A DNA stretch of 64,000 nucleotides from the NCBI GenBank assembly GCA_040702975.1, contig CP159990.1, positions 682,001 through 746,000 of the forward strand, read 5' to 3'. Shown here piece after piece: positions 44,386 through 53,288 of this stretch (within the stretch, counting starts at the first letter, position 1; each line of letters begins with the position of its first letter). The notes beneath the pieces were generated by a model that did no database searches, was not told the origin of the DNA, and was given only the letters and a program-made list of their open reading frames with translations. Made by a program: the position numbers and the translations under genes. Source of the DNA: Roseburia hominis (GTDB lineage: Bacteria > Bacillota > Clostridia > Lachnospirales > Lachnospiraceae).

Positions 44386-44913
44386 TCAATCAGTTTCGTC
44401 CTTTAAAGCCTGTGTAATCAGGTCACTTAATCCCTGTGAGGGTACAATCTTCTTCCAGTGATTTGAGGTATCTAATTCGGGATATTTGTACCGCCACTGG
44501 TCGTATTCCTCTTTGGTTATCGCCCCCTGTTCCAGACGGGCAGCCTGTTCCTGCCATGCATGGAACATATCAAACATGGTGGAGTAGGTGGAGCCGGTGG
44601 ATTTGTCCAGCCGCAGACACACCTCGTCGTCAATTTCTCCGATTTTCAGCCCGTACATATCTTCCAGTGCAAAGAGCGTGTGCATAAGCCCGATATAGCT
44701 GTCTATTTCCGGGACTGTGATTGCGCGAGGGCTGACATCAAGGATATGTGCCATTTCTTTTACAAGGTCTTGCTTCGGTGTTCTGGCTTCCGATTCGTAT
44801 TGTGCCATACGGACATCAGAGGTCTTTCCCAGAAAACCAAGGATTTCACCCAGCTGCTTCTGCGTCATGCCTTTTCGATTGCGGAAAAAGCGGATTCGTT
44901 TGCCAATTGCCAT
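44386..44913 (-). CDS. XRE-family regulator of the integrative element
   Basis: 175 residues from an ATG with GGAGG. The N-terminal XRE helix-turn-helix is RNRKGMTQKQLGEILGF, then VRMAQYESEARTP. The C-terminal 110 residues are helical and not recognised. It is divergent from xis-int, and the shared promoter region has repeated CTTAA/TTAAG half-sites, so it probably represses excision. Confidence 0.85.
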   Translation of the reverse strand: MAIGKRIRFFRNRKGMTQKQLGEILGFLGKTSDVRMAQYESEARTPKQDLVKEMAHILDVSPRAITVPEIDSYIGLMHTLFALEDMYGLKIGEIDDEVCLRLDKSTGSTYSTMFDMFHAWQEQAARLEQGAITKEEYDQWRYKYPELDTSNHWKKIVPSQGLSDLITQALKDETD

Positions 44914-44978
44914 AATAAAACCTCCGTTGTAGTTATAGTGATACAATCATTCTTGACTTAAACATTTCTGTTGAAGTT

Positions 44979-45079
44979 AGTATAACATGGTGTAATAGGA
45001 ATAGCAAGAGAAACTTAAATAAAAAAAGTTAAGATTTTTCCGCAAACTACTTGACTTAACGGAATTTATTTAGTATTAT
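44979..45079. promoter_or_regulatory. Divergent promoters of regulator and xis-int
   Basis: Minus strand: TTGCTA, 17 bases, TATACT (44979-45007). Plus strand: TTGACT, 17 bases, TATTAT (45051-45079). Between and over them lie AACTTAA and TTAAGTT-type half-sites in both directions, candidate operators of the XRE protein. Confidence 0.65.
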
Positions 45080-45132
45080 ACATACAGACATTAAACAAAA
45101 ACAGTTAAGGACAAAAAGGAGAGGATAACTGA

Positions 45133-45312
45133 ATGGCTGAAAAATCATTTATGACAGTGGAGGAAGTGGCAGCGGAATTACGGGTGTCAAAGTCAAAAGC
45201 CTACCAGATTGTGCGGGAACTGAACGCAGAATTGCAGAAACAGGGCTATCTGACGGTGGCTGGCCGTGTGAACGCTACATTTTTTCATAAAAAGGTCTGT
45301 TACAGCGATTAA
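45133..45312 (+). CDS. Excisionase-like small HTH protein
   Basis: 59 residues with a helix-turn-helix (FMTVEEVAAELRVSKSKAYQ) close to excisionases of Tn916-type elements. AAGGAGAGG is upstream. It is 20 bases before the integrase, the normal xis-int order. Xis bends DNA and biases the integrase toward excision. Confidence 0.8.
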   Translation: MAEKSFMTVEEVAAELRVSKSKAYQIVRELNAELQKQGYLTVAGRVNATFFHKKVCYSD

Positions 45313-45332
45313 GCGGAAAGGAGATGATTTGA

Positions 45333-46433
45333 ATGGCTGTATACAAAGACAATGCTACGGGAACATGGCGGGTAATTTATCGCTTCACAAACTGGAAAGG
45401 AGAGCGGAAGCAGACACAGAAGAGGGGATTTGCCACAAAAAGGGAAGCACAGGCATGGGAGCATGAAGCCATGCTGAAACAAGGAGCAAAGCTGGATATG
45501 ACATTTGCAAGTTTTTTTGAGATTTATGAAACTGATAAGAAACAGCGTGTCAAGGAGAGCACATGGGAATCCAAAAGTCATGTGATCCGCACAAAGATTT
45601 TACCGTATTTCGGGAACCGGAAGATAGCGGAGATTGAAGCAAAGGACATTATCGCATGGCAGAATGAACTCATGGCGTACCGGGACAAGAAAGGGAAGCC
45701 TTATTCAGCGGACTATCTGAAAACCATACACGCCCAGCTTACAGCGATTTTGAACCATGCTGTGAACTTTTATAACCTGCCTTACAATCCTGCAAGGAGG
45801 GCTGGCACTATGGGAAATGAGATTCCAAAGGAAATGAATTTCTGGACGAAAGAGGAATATCTGAAATTCTCCGAAGCCATGATGGATAAGCCACGTTCCT
45901 ATTATGCTTTTGAAATGCTTTACTGGTGCGGAATCCGTTCTGGCGAACTGCTGGCACTGACGCCGGCTGACTTCAACTTTGAAAATCAGACGGTCACAAT
46001 CAGCAAGACATTTCATCGTTCCAAAGGGCGGGATATTATTACAAGCCCGAAAACGAAAAAGAGCAACCGAATCATTAAAATGCCTACCTTTCTCTGTGAG
46101 GAAATGCAGGAGTATATCAAAATGCTCTATGACATTAAGCCGGATGAGCGGCTGTTTACGGTCACAAAATCTTATCTTAATCACGAGATGGAGCGAGGGG
46201 CAAAGCAGGCAGGCGTAAAAAAGATTCGGGTGCATGATATTCGCCATAGTGCGGTTTCCCTGTTAATCGACATGGGATTTTCGGTACTGGCAATCGGGGA
46301 GCGCATGGGGCATGAAGCGGAGAAAATCACTTACCGCTACGCTCACCTGTTCCCTACGGTACAGACGGAAATGGCGGAGAAACTGGAAATGGAGCGAATG
46401 ACAAAGGAGGATACAAATGGAAAGAACACTTGA
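45333..46433 (+). CDS. int: Tyrosine-type site-specific integrase
   Basis: 366 residues. An N-terminal arm-binding domain (AVYKDNATGTWRVIYRF) and a core-binding SAM-like domain precede the catalytic domain with Arg in CGIRSGELLAL, HDIRHSAV (His-x-x-Arg), GHEAEKITYRYAHLFP (His and nucleophilic Tyr). This is the Tn916/Tn5801 class. Elements with such integrases are known to enter the 3' end of guaA, which matches the element end lying just after guaA if the 24-kb insert is removed. Confidence 0.93.
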   Translation: MAVYKDNATGTWRVIYRFTNWKGERKQTQKRGFATKREAQAWEHEAMLKQGAKLDMTFASFFEIYETDKKQRVKESTWESKSHVIRTKILPYFGNRKIAEIEAKDIIAWQNELMAYRDKKGKPYSADYLKTIHAQLTAILNHAVNFYNLPYNPARRAGTMGNEIPKEMNFWTKEEYLKFSEAMMDKPRSYYAFEMLYWCGIRSGELLALTPADFNFENQTVTISKTFHRSKGRDIITSPKTKKSNRIIKMPTFLCEEMQEYIKMLYDIKPDERLFTVTKSYLNHEMERGAKQAGVKKIRVHDIRHSAVSLLIDMGFSVLAIGERMGHEAEKITYRYAHLFPTVQTEMAEKLEMERMTKEDTNGKNT

Positions 46434-46740
46434 TTACAAAGGACGGTGGCGCAATCATACGGTGGCATTCCGGGTATCGGACGAGGAAGCGAAGCTGCTC
46501 AATGACCTGGTAGCATTGTCTGGCTTGACAAAGCAGGATTATATCACAAGGCGGCTGCTGTGCCGGGATGTGGTGGTACAGGGCAATCCGAGGGTTTATA
46601 AAGCACTGAAAAATCAAATGGCGGCTATCTATGAGGAATTGAAGCGGCTGGAAGTGCTAAGCCCGGACAATGACGAACTGCTCTATACGCTGCAGGTAAT
46701 CGCAATCACATTAGACGGTCTGAAAGGAGAAGATGAATGA
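46417..46740 (+). CDS. MobC-like mobilization protein
   Basis: 107 residues with a ribbon-helix-helix-type N-terminus (RNHTVAFRVSDEEAKLLNDL) and the MobC-like LSGLTKQDYITRRLL. It overlaps the int end by 17 bases and overlaps the next start by four, so it is part of the int operon. It probably binds DNA near oriT for the relaxase downstream. Confidence 0.75.
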   Translation: MERTLDYKGRWRNHTVAFRVSDEEAKLLNDLVALSGLTKQDYITRRLLCRDVVVQGNPRVYKALKNQMAAIYEELKRLEVLSPDNDELLYTLQVIAITLDGLKGEDE

Positions 46741-47867
46741 TAGAGAAAATGAAAACGACTGCTCCCGTATCATCTGTTGGCGCAGATGGGGCGCAGCCGA
46801 TTATGAAAAATCACACTGAAATTATAGCAAATCCGCAAACACAAATCAATCTGCAAGCCGCACAAAACCCGGAGAAATCCGGGAGCGGCGGGCTTCAAAC
46901 AGTATCTATGACAGAATTGTATGATACGCTTTACCCGCCGAGAACGCCGGTTGTAGACGGTTTCCTCTATGGCGGCACTTATCTCTTTGTGGGTGCTCCA
47001 AAAGTGGGGAAATCGTTCTTCATGGGGCAGCTTGCCTATCATGTGGCAATAGGGCTTCCGCTGTGGGATTATCCGGTCCGAAAGGGGACGGTGCTGTATC
47101 TGGCATTGGAAGATGATTATGCAAGGCTTCAGCGGCGGCTCTCCGGTATGTTTGGTGTAGAGTGTGCGGATAATCTGTACTTTGCGATACAGGCAAAGAC
47201 ACTGAATGAGGGCTTAGACAGGCAATTAGAGGAATTTCTTAAAGAACATACAGACGCAAGGCTGATTATCATTGATACGCTCCAGAAAGTGCGTGAGGTC
47301 GGCGGGGACAGGTACAGCTATTCCAGTGACTATGAAATTGTGACAAAGCTAAAATCGTTCAGCGACAAATACGGTATCTGCCTGCTGGTGGTTCATCACA
47401 CACGCAAGCTGGAATCCGAGGACAGCTTTGATATGATTTCCGGCACAAACGGGCTGCTTGGCGCGGCAGACGGGGCGTTCATCATGCACAAGAAAAAGCG
47501 TACTGATAATCTGGCTGTGCTGGACATTGTAGGGAGTGATCAGCCAGATCAGGAGCTGACGATAGAGTTTGACCGGGAGCGTTGTGTCTGGAAATTCAAA
47601 AAGGCGGAAACGGAGTTGTGGAAGCAGCCGCCGAACCCACTGTTGGAAGCAATCAACGAATTTCTGACGGAGGATAAGCCGGAATGGGAGGGAACGGCAA
47701 CAGAGCTTGTGAACCAGTTGCCGGATATGCAGTTACAGGCGAATGTACTTTCCAGAAAGCTAAATGTAGTCAACAGCCAGTTACTTAATGACTATGGCAT
47801 TTTCTATGACAATAAGCGGGGATATGAAAGGAAAATTGTCTTGAAACGGCTTGAGCGGAAAGAGTAA
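46737..47867 (+). CDS. RepA-like AAA ATPase/helicase
   Basis: 376 residues of the AAA_25/RepA-RecA fold. Walker A is VGAPKVGKSFFM near residue 85; Walker B is LIIIDTLQKVRE near 180; LLVVHHTRK and the SGTNGLLGAADG loop follow. It resembles hexameric plasmid RepA helicases that load at an origin. The CGACGC repeat cluster just after its stop codon may be that origin. Confidence 0.85.
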   Translation: MIEKMKTTAPVSSVGADGAQPIMKNHTEIIANPQTQINLQAAQNPEKSGSGGLQTVSMTELYDTLYPPRTPVVDGFLYGGTYLFVGAPKVGKSFFMGQLAYHVAIGLPLWDYPVRKGTVLYLALEDDYARLQRRLSGMFGVECADNLYFAIQAKTLNEGLDRQLEEFLKEHTDARLIIIDTLQKVREVGGDRYSYSSDYEIVTKLKSFSDKYGICLLVVHHTRKLESEDSFDMISGTNGLLGAADGAFIMHKKKRTDNLAVLDIVGSDQPDQELTIEFDRERCVWKFKKAETELWKQPPNPLLEAINEFLTEDKPEWEGTATELVNQLPDMQLQANVLSRKLNVVNSQLLNDYGIFYDNKRGYERKIVLKRLERKE

Positions 47868-47870
47868 GAG

Positions 47871-47952
47871 CGACGATATGCGTCGGTTGCGACGGTATTT
47901 TTTATAGCGGACTGGTATAGAAAATATCGACGCTATCGACGCAAACCGACGC
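47871..47952. repeat. CGACGC repeat cluster with a hairpin
   Basis: CGACGC occurs at 47928, 47937 and 47947; GCGTCG at 47880 and GCGACG at 47889 form a hairpin followed by TATTTTTT, which is also a terminator for the RepA-like gene. Clustered repeats beside a RepA-like gene suggest an origin or oriT. Confidence 0.55.
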
Positions 47953-48015
47953 AGAAGCCCCTAAAAGGATACCTTGATGTCTGGCACTGCCAGACAGGAA
48001 TAAGGAAAGGATTGA

Positions 48016-48252
48016 ATGATGAAGAACGTGCAAATTCCTTATAAATTGTTTGTGTCGCTGCTCCGCTATCATCTGGTGGAAGATGATGATTGTCTGCATG
48101 AAATCCGGCAGGGCTTAGAGCAGAAATTAGATTCGCTGGTGCGCCATGAACTATACGCAAAATATAAGACTGCGCCTACACAGGAAGAACGGGAAAAAGC
48201 CAGACAGGAATATCTGGATAACCGAGGAGTGCTAGACAGCTTTCGCTGGTAG
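48016..48252 (+). CDS. Small complexin-like helical protein
   Basis: 78 residues, charged helix throughout (APTQEEREKARQEYLDNRG). Common between RepA-like and relaxase genes in Clostridial integrative elements (DUF6103-like from memory). Function unknown. Confidence 0.65.
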   Translation: MMKNVQIPYKLFVSLLRYHLVEDDDCLHEIRQGLEQKLDSLVRHELYAKYKTAPTQEEREKARQEYLDNRGVLDSFRW

Positions 48253-48327
48253 ATTTTCCCTTGATGACAATAGACAGGAGCGTGTCACGCTCCTGTGGAT
48301 AGTAGACAAAGAGAAAGGTGTGATTCG

Positions 48328-48567
48328 ATGATAATTCAACCGAAATGGAGAACCCGAAACGTGAACGAATATTTTTACGAAAGCGAAGCCCGGAGGATTG
48401 CCGCACTCAACGAGATATTCGGAGATGTGGAATTGACTGCGGCAGAAATGCGGACGCTGGTATGGCTTGCCGGGTGGGAGGAATGTACGGTGAAAAACCT
48501 ACTTTCGGCTATTCGAAAAGCGATGGCAGCGGAAGCAAAGCGGCAGGAACAGCCGCCCCGTCCGTAG
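48328..48567 (+). CDS. Small element protein, unknown
   Basis: 79 residues from an ATG with AAAGGTG upstream. Contains VNEYFYESEARRIAALNEIF and VWLAGWEECTVKNLLSAIRK. A usual neighbour of relaxases in this element class. The 170 bases that follow hold no clear gene. Confidence 0.6.
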   Translation: MIIQPKWRTRNVNEYFYESEARRIAALNEIFGDVELTAAEMRTLVWLAGWEECTVKNLLSAIRKAMAAEAKRQEQPPRP

Positions 48568-48738
48568 GACGGAAAAGCCCTCGGCAGAGCGCAAAGGCAG
48601 CTTTTGATGGACGGAACGTCTGTCAAAAGTGCTTTCGCGTTACTTTCGACGAAAGTAACAAAGCTTATGCGCCGTATCCGGCGCTGATTACCCGGCAGAC
48701 GGGAGAAAGGATATTGATTGAAGCGAACGATCAGCTTT

Positions 48739-49185
48739 ATGACAGGGAAAGGCTCTGTCAACCATAATAGCAGAAAATTTCATGCAAAGAACACTGACCC
48801 GGAACGGAGTTATCTGAACATAGAATACTGCAACGAAAATATCAAAGACGTATATCACGAATTATTTGATGAAGCACTTGACCGGTATAATGAGAAGCAG
48901 ACCAGAAGTGACCGCCGGATTGACGACTACTATGAAAAAATTTGTTTCGGCAAACAGGAAAAGCCATTCCATGAGATTATCCTGCAAATCGGGGATAAGG
49001 ACAACATGGGAGCGAAAACGGAGAACGGACAGCTTGCGGCAAAGGTGCTAGACAAATATATGCAGGCCTTCCAGCGGCGAAATCCTACGTTGAGAGTATT
49101 TAGTGCTTATCTCCACATGGATGACTGTGAGATAATAGGACTAACAAGGAGAAACCCAATAAAATCAGGGGTTCTGCCGTGTTAG
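48739..49185 (+). pseudogene. Pre/Mob-type relaxase, truncated
   Basis: Residues up to AYLHMDD (ending 49125) match the N-terminal region of large MOBV/Pre-type relaxases of Clostridial elements (FHAKNTDPERSYLNIEYCNE, then YYEKICFGKQEKPFHEI). The next residues in the family contain the metal-binding His motif; here the frame switches to 24 unrelated codons and stops. The catalytic part is gone, so the element cannot mobilise itself with this gene. The break marks the junction with another element. Confidence 0.8.
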
Positions 49186-49197
49186 TTCTATTTTTTT
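49135..49197. terminator. Hairpin at the relaxase break point
   Basis: ATAGGACTAACA pairs with TGTTAGTTCTAT (one mismatch), with an inner AGAAACCC/GGGGTTCT, followed by seven T. It starts ten bases after relaxase homology ends and may be the end structure of the element that inserted there. A remnant frame (EKEHDYMSMKGDPVSDRL) follows to 49262. Confidence 0.65.
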
Positions 49198-49325
49198 GAC
49201 CGAAAAAGAACATGATTATATGAGTATGAAAGGAGATCCCGTCAGCGATAGGCTGGCTTTAAAATTTGAAAAGTATTATGTATAATGAAAAAATGAAAAA
49301 AGAAAAGTCAAGAAAGGGGATAAGA

Positions 49326-49631
49326 ATGATGGGCCAAAAATTGATAAAGAAAACGATATTGCCGATGTTGTTTCTGACAATATGGGGTGGGCTTGCATAT
49401 TATTTTTGCATATCTTTAGGCTGGACTGAGTGGTGGCAAATATGGTGGGTGATCGGTATGCCATTTGGAGTACATAGAATGTGTATTTGGTTGCTACCCA
49501 AGAATTTTGATATAGGGGGAACCGTGGGTGTTTGGGCCATAAATATAATATTGGGTTGTCTGATTGGTGAAGTGATAGTTATGTGGTATGTATTCCGTGC
49601 GATTTATGTTTTAGTAAAGTTCTTTTTGTAA
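49326..49631 (+). CDS. Small membrane protein
   Basis: 101 residues from an ATG with AAAGGGG upstream. Three hydrophobic segments (ILPMLFLTIWGGLAYYFCIS, WWVIGMPFGVHRMCIWLL, VWAINIILGCLIGEVIVM). Not recognised. Part of a group of small genes after the element junction. Confidence 0.55.
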   Translation: MMGQKLIKKTILPMLFLTIWGGLAYYFCISLGWTEWWQIWWVIGMPFGVHRMCIWLLPKNFDIGGTVGVWAINIILGCLIGEVIVMWYVFRAIYVLVKFFL

Positions 49632-49676
49632 GTGCTTAAATAAATTGTTTTTATCCATACTGTTACATTATTACTT

Positions 49677-49820
49677 GCAATCTACGAAGCAGTCTGGAAA
49701 GAGAACCCGAAACATTGCGAGGTGGTGGTAACAACTATGGTGAGCCAGATCAGGGAAAAAATCGGAGATGAGTATATAGACTGTGGTAGGGAGTGGCTAT
49801 CGGTTTGTAGGCTAACTTAA
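49677..49820 (+). pseudogene. Winged-helix regulator fragment
   Basis: 48 codons reading AIYEAVWKENPKHCEVVV, then SQIREKIGDEYI, similar to the recognition helix and wing of OmpR/PhoB-type domains such as the gene at 51424. No start codon or upstream part is present. The rest of the gap to 50078 holds no supported gene. Confidence 0.5.
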
Positions 49821-50078
49821 AAAAGCAAATTCCAGTGCCATTTTGAAATAGAAATGAAATAGAAATCTCATTTTCATTTAATAAATAAATTTGAGGTTTC
49901 ATATGCTTATCTATTATGCTAATATAAATTAATATGGATAGAGAAAGGAGGATTGGGAATTTATGCTTAATCCTATCGTTATTGTTGCGTAAGCAAAGCT
50001 ATCGCAACTAATAAAATTGAATGGTGTTGCAGATAGACTTTGCTGTTCCTGTTAGAGAAAATGTGATAGGAGTACGAA

Positions 50079-50360
50079 ATGGGCTATAAAAGTGCAACAC
50101 AAATTCTGCCTCAAGATTTATTACAAAAGGTTCAAGAATATGTTGATGGAGAATTTCTTTATATTCCCAGGATTTCTGACAATAAAAAAGATTGGGGAGC
50201 AACAACTTCAACTCGTCAAGAATTACAGGTTAGGAATCGATGCATTTATGAAGATTATCTTTCAGGGGAATCTATGGATTACTTGGCAGAAAAATATTTT
50301 TTATCTTTGAAAAGTATTCAACGAATTGTCGGGCAGCTAAAAAAAGATTATAAAGAATAA
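50079..50360 (+). CDS. CD3324-like small HTH protein
   Basis: 93 residues. Opens MGYKSATQILPQDLLQKVQE, the hallmark of CD3324-type proteins (Mor-like), and ends with a helix-turn-helix (YLAEKYFLSLKSIQRIV). Probably a transcription regulator. A hairpin terminator (TATAGTTTC-AT-A-AGCTATA type) follows at about 50368. Confidence 0.8.
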   Translation: MGYKSATQILPQDLLQKVQEYVDGEFLYIPRISDNKKDWGATTSTRQELQVRNRCIYEDYLSGESMDYLAEKYFLSLKSIQRIVGQLKKDYKE

Positions 50361-50552
50361 AGTTGGGTTGGTATAGTTTCATAAGCTATACCAGCCCTTT
50401 TCTTATGTTCGATTATAAAAAGAGTATTAGGTTGGATTTATTATTTCACAATGTTACGATTTGAGAGAAGGTTAAAGGGAATGATATTGCTGAAAAAATA
50501 TCATGACTATTTACCTCTTATTTTTAGAATTACGGAATGGAGAACTTATGAT

Positions 50553-51152
50553 ATGAAGAAAATAGTATGGGAGGTACAGCATTTATCACTACTGCCTGTA
50601 TTGAAATATTGTAAAAAATGTGGTAAAAAAAGTGCATTTATTTGTTCAGGACAATTCCGTGTTAATGCTCAAAGAAGATGTCTAGATATTTGGTTGATTT
50701 ATAAGTGTTTGAGTTGTGATACCACATGGAATGCTACAATTTATTCTCGTGTTTCGCCACAATTATTACCAGCTAATCTGCTGGATGATTTTTATAAAAA
50801 TGATGAAGAACTTGTGGAACAATATGCAATGAACAGTGACTTTTTGCGCGGGAATGGTGTGGAGGTTGGATTACCTTCATATAGTGTGATAGGGAATAAC
50901 TTTTACTTAGACGAAACTGTAGAGCTTGAGATAAAATGCAAATATTCATGTGCTATAAAGGTATCTTCTATAGTTAGAGAGAAATTACATTTATCGCAAA
51001 AAGAATATTTGCAGTTAATTTTGGATGGAAGGATAAAAAGCATATCAGATCAAAATTTAAAAAATTGTAGATTAAAGAATGGAATTATTCTTGTTTTCAA
51101 TGAAAACTGCAACCAAGAGTCAAATACTGAGACGCAGAGCCGATGCCTATGA
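50553..51152 (+). CDS. DUF1062-like protein
   Basis: About 199 residues. Begins MKKIVWEVQHLSLLPVLKYC, then CKKCGKKSAFICSGQFRVNA and CLSCDTTWN, paired Cys motifs for a zinc site as in DUF1062 proteins of Clostridia. Function unknown. The ATG with GGAG about ten bases upstream is preferred over a start 34 codons earlier. Confidence 0.72.
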   Translation: MKKIVWEVQHLSLLPVLKYCKKCGKKSAFICSGQFRVNAQRRCLDIWLIYKCLSCDTTWNATIYSRVSPQLLPANLLDDFYKNDEELVEQYAMNSDFLRGNGVEVGLPSYSVIGNNFYLDETVELEIKCKYSCAIKVSSIVREKLHLSQKEYLQLILDGRIKSISDQNLKNCRLKNGIILVFNENCNQESNTETQSRCL

Positions 51153-51187
51153 GATTTTGTCCTAGGTTATTGGCTCCGTTTTATTTT
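51136..51187 (+). terminator. Terminator
   Basis: GAGCC..AT..CCTA pairs with TAGG..AT..GGCTC and is followed by GTTTTATTTT. A near-copy of this hairpin ends the gene at 53100-53288. Confidence 0.65.
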
Positions 51188-51423
51188 GTTGTATTGCGTC
51201 GAACGATTTTCAAAATCTTAAAATAGCCTTAGACGGTTCTTAGACCGCACTCAGACCAATATTTTATAATAGCAAAAAATGAAAATCTTGTGTGTTATCT
51301 GAAGCATAGGAATATTAGTTGAAAGTTTTTAAATAGTAATAACAGTTTGATTGAAATGGCAGAGGATAGAGATATGGAGATTTACTTCACCATGTCTAAG
51401 ATGCAGTAGGAAGGGAATGTAAA

Positions 51424-51843
51424 GTGGATGCACTATTTATTAGGATGGAAGAAGTCCATGAGGGCTTTTGTGAGGAGTTAATGAAACTGGCCGTCCAATA
51501 CGGATACAGCATTAAGAAAGCTACCTATGGGACGAAAGATATTTCATTTGGTGACTTGAAGATTGTTCCATCAAAACGTCAGGTTTTTCTGAACAAGCAG
51601 GAAATCACCATGACGAGTAAGGAGTTTGATATTCTGGAATTTCTCGCCAGAAACCAGGGGCAGGTGTTTAGTAAAGAGCAGATTTATGATAGGATATGGG
51701 GAGAATATTATATGGCGGATGACCGGAATATTACTGCTTATATCAATAAAATCCGTAAGAAGATCGAGCCAGATCAGTCCAAGCCAATTTACATTCAAAC
51801 AGTCTGGGGCGTAGGTTACAAATTTAATGAGAAGATAGGATGA
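51424..51843 (+). CDS. Orphan winged-helix response-regulator-like protein
   Basis: 139 residues with an OmpR/PhoB-type DNA-binding domain (FGDLKIVPSKRQVFLNKQEI, then FDILEFLARNQGQVFSKEQI and VWGVGYKF) but no receiver domain; only about 35 unrelated residues precede it. Such proteins occur in Clostridial mobile elements near VanR-like regulators. The GTG start with AGGAAGGG upstream is moderately supported. Confidence 0.78.
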   Translation: MDALFIRMEEVHEGFCEELMKLAVQYGYSIKKATYGTKDISFGDLKIVPSKRQVFLNKQEITMTSKEFDILEFLARNQGQVFSKEQIYDRIWGEYYMADDRNITAYINKIRKKIEPDQSKPIYIQTVWGVGYKFNEKIG

Positions 51844-51920
51844 GCAGGGATGTATGAAATATGCAGTCTCTGCTTATTTTATAAAACAAAACTATATTTT
51901 AACCAAAGGAGGATTTGGAA

Positions 51921-52274
51921 ATGGGAAATGAAGTAACGGAAAAATTGGTGCTTTTTCTGCAGAACCTGAGATGCGAGGACGCAGGCAGGGAGACACTGGT
52001 ACATCTTGCCGGCAGTAAAAGAGAAAAAGAAGATTTGGGAAATCTTCGTGCCGGATACGAAAAATTGAAGGAACGGATGCCTGCCGCTGATAAAGATTAT
52101 CTGGAGAAGTATATGGAGCAGACGAAAAGAGTAGCTTTTGAGGAACAGCAGGAAGCGTATCTGCAGGGGATGTTTGACGCTTTCCAGATTCTGCAAGGGA
52201 CAGGAGTGATTCGGGCGAGTGAAAAGGTTGAAAATCTGATCAGACAAATAGAAAATGACTCATTCAATTCTTAG
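51921..52274 (+). CDS. DUF6809-like helical protein
   Basis: 117 residues, nearly all helix (EKYMEQTKRVAFEEQQEAYL, then GMFDAFQIL). AAAGGAGG ten bases before the ATG. Similar proteins are frequent in Lachnospiraceae elements next to small regulators. Function unknown. Confidence 0.65.
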   Translation: MGNEVTEKLVLFLQNLRCEDAGRETLVHLAGSKREKEDLGNLRAGYEKLKERMPAADKDYLEKYMEQTKRVAFEEQQEAYLQGMFDAFQILQGTGVIRASEKVENLIRQIENDSFNS

Positions 52275-52295
52275 AATGGGTCATTTCTTTTAGCA
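52255..52295 (+). terminator. Terminator overlapping the gene end
   Basis: AATGAC.CATTC pairs with GAATG.GTCATT, followed by TCTTTT. Confidence 0.75.
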
Positions 52296-52430
52296 TAGCT
52301 TATAGAGACTGTTGTTGGAAGCGGGCATCGGTTTGTGGGGTGAATAAGAGCTGGTAGCAGGCATCTGGAAACAGGTGTGGCTATCAGCTTTTTAATTTGT
52401 GATTAAATAAATTTCCTTGAAAATTTGATA

Positions 52431-52472
52431 TTGACTTTAATAAAATTTATGCTATACTAAGTTTTATTAAAG
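52431..52472 (+). promoter_or_regulatory. Promoter within an inverted-repeat operator
   Basis: TTGACT, 16 bases, TATACT, with the perfect 11-bp inverted repeat CTTTAATAAAA (52435-52445) and TTTTATTAAAG (52462-52472) spanning the spacer and the -10 box. This suggests autoregulation by the DUF2089-type protein that follows. Confidence 0.7.
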
Positions 52473-52494
52473 AAAATATGAAAGGAGGATTAAA

Positions 52495-52797
52495 ATGGAA
52501 CTAGATAAAATTCCACAATGGATACTTGCGCTGGAACAGGAGGATGCTACATTCTTAAAGAATTTCGTTTTGAAATCAGGTTCATTAAAGGAAATTGCTA
52601 AACTGTATGAAGTGTCGTATCCAACGGTACGCTTGCGCCTGGATAAGCTCATTCAAAAAATAGAGATGAATGACCGCCAGGAGGAAGAACCATTCCAGAC
52701 ATTTATCAAAGGGTTGGCAGTGGATTCCCGTATTGATTTAGAAACTGCAAAGATTATTATTGAAAAATATAAGCAAGAAAAGGAGATTAAAAAATGA
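52495..52797 (+). CDS. DUF2089-like regulator
   Basis: 100 residues with a helix-turn-helix (SGSLKEIAKLYEVSYPTVRL) near 30-50, as in DUF2089 proteins. AAAGGAGG before the ATG. It overlaps the membrane protein by four bases. Probably senses something through that partner, as in similar two-gene units; the signal is unknown. Confidence 0.8.
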   Translation: MELDKIPQWILALEQEDATFLKNFVLKSGSLKEIAKLYEVSYPTVRLRLDKLIQKIEMNDRQEEEPFQTFIKGLAVDSRIDLETAKIIIEKYKQEKEIKK

Positions 52798-53084
52798 CTG
52801 ATTTGGTTATTGGATTTGCTGTTGCTGGTGTGTTGCTTTTTATAGAGTATCTTCTCTGTACGAAACTGAAAAACCCTCTTTGGGGAGGCATTATCCCAAT
52901 GCTTATTCTGATTGGAACGATCTATATTTTTGCAAGTGGCAGGGTACCAGTTACCGTAAGGAATGTTTTCCCATTTGTCATAGCCAATACGGTATTCTGG
53001 GGAGACTGGGGAACAGGCAGGGAGAAATATAAAAAGCTTCAACAGGCGGAAATGGATAAAATGAAAGCAAAAGATATTGAATAA
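52794..53084 (+). CDS. Small membrane partner of the DUF2089-like regulator
   Basis: 96 residues. Hydrophobic helices (LVIGFAVAGVLLFIEYLL, IIPMLILIGTIYIFA, VFPFVIANTVFWG) and a charged C-terminus. ATGA overlap with the regulator indicates coupling. Confidence 0.72.
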   Translation: MTDLVIGFAVAGVLLFIEYLLCTKLKNPLWGGIIPMLILIGTIYIFASGRVPVTVRNVFPFVIANTVFWGDWGTGREKYKKLQQAEMDKMKAKDIE

Positions 53085-53099
53085 GCAGAGGAGGAAGAC

Positions 53100-53288
53100 A
53101 TGGTAAAAAAACAATGGATATTTTGCCCTGTCTGTGGTGGTAAGACAAGATTAAAGATTCATGAAAATACGGTACTTGAGAATTTTCCTTTGTTTTGTCC
53201 GAAATGTAAACAGGAAACGATGATTGATGCACGACAACTGAATATATTTGTTATTACAGAGCCAGACGCTAGGACGCAGAGCCGGTAA
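53100..53288 (+). CDS. Cys-rich KTR-type small protein
   Basis: 62 residues with two zinc-knuckle pairs: FCPVCGGKTRLKI and FCPKCKQET. This small protein is well known in Tn916-like and other Firmicutes elements (cysteine-rich KTR). Role unknown. GAGGAGG precedes the ATG. Confidence 0.82.
   Translation: MVKKQWIFCPVCGGKTRLKIHENTVLENFPLFCPKCKQETMIDARQLNIFVITEPDARTQSR

Noticed and set aside
49126..49265. Group II intron inserted in the relaxase
   Set aside because: The junction base context GTGAG is weakly similar to an intron 5' end, but no reverse transcriptase or domain V hairpin follows.
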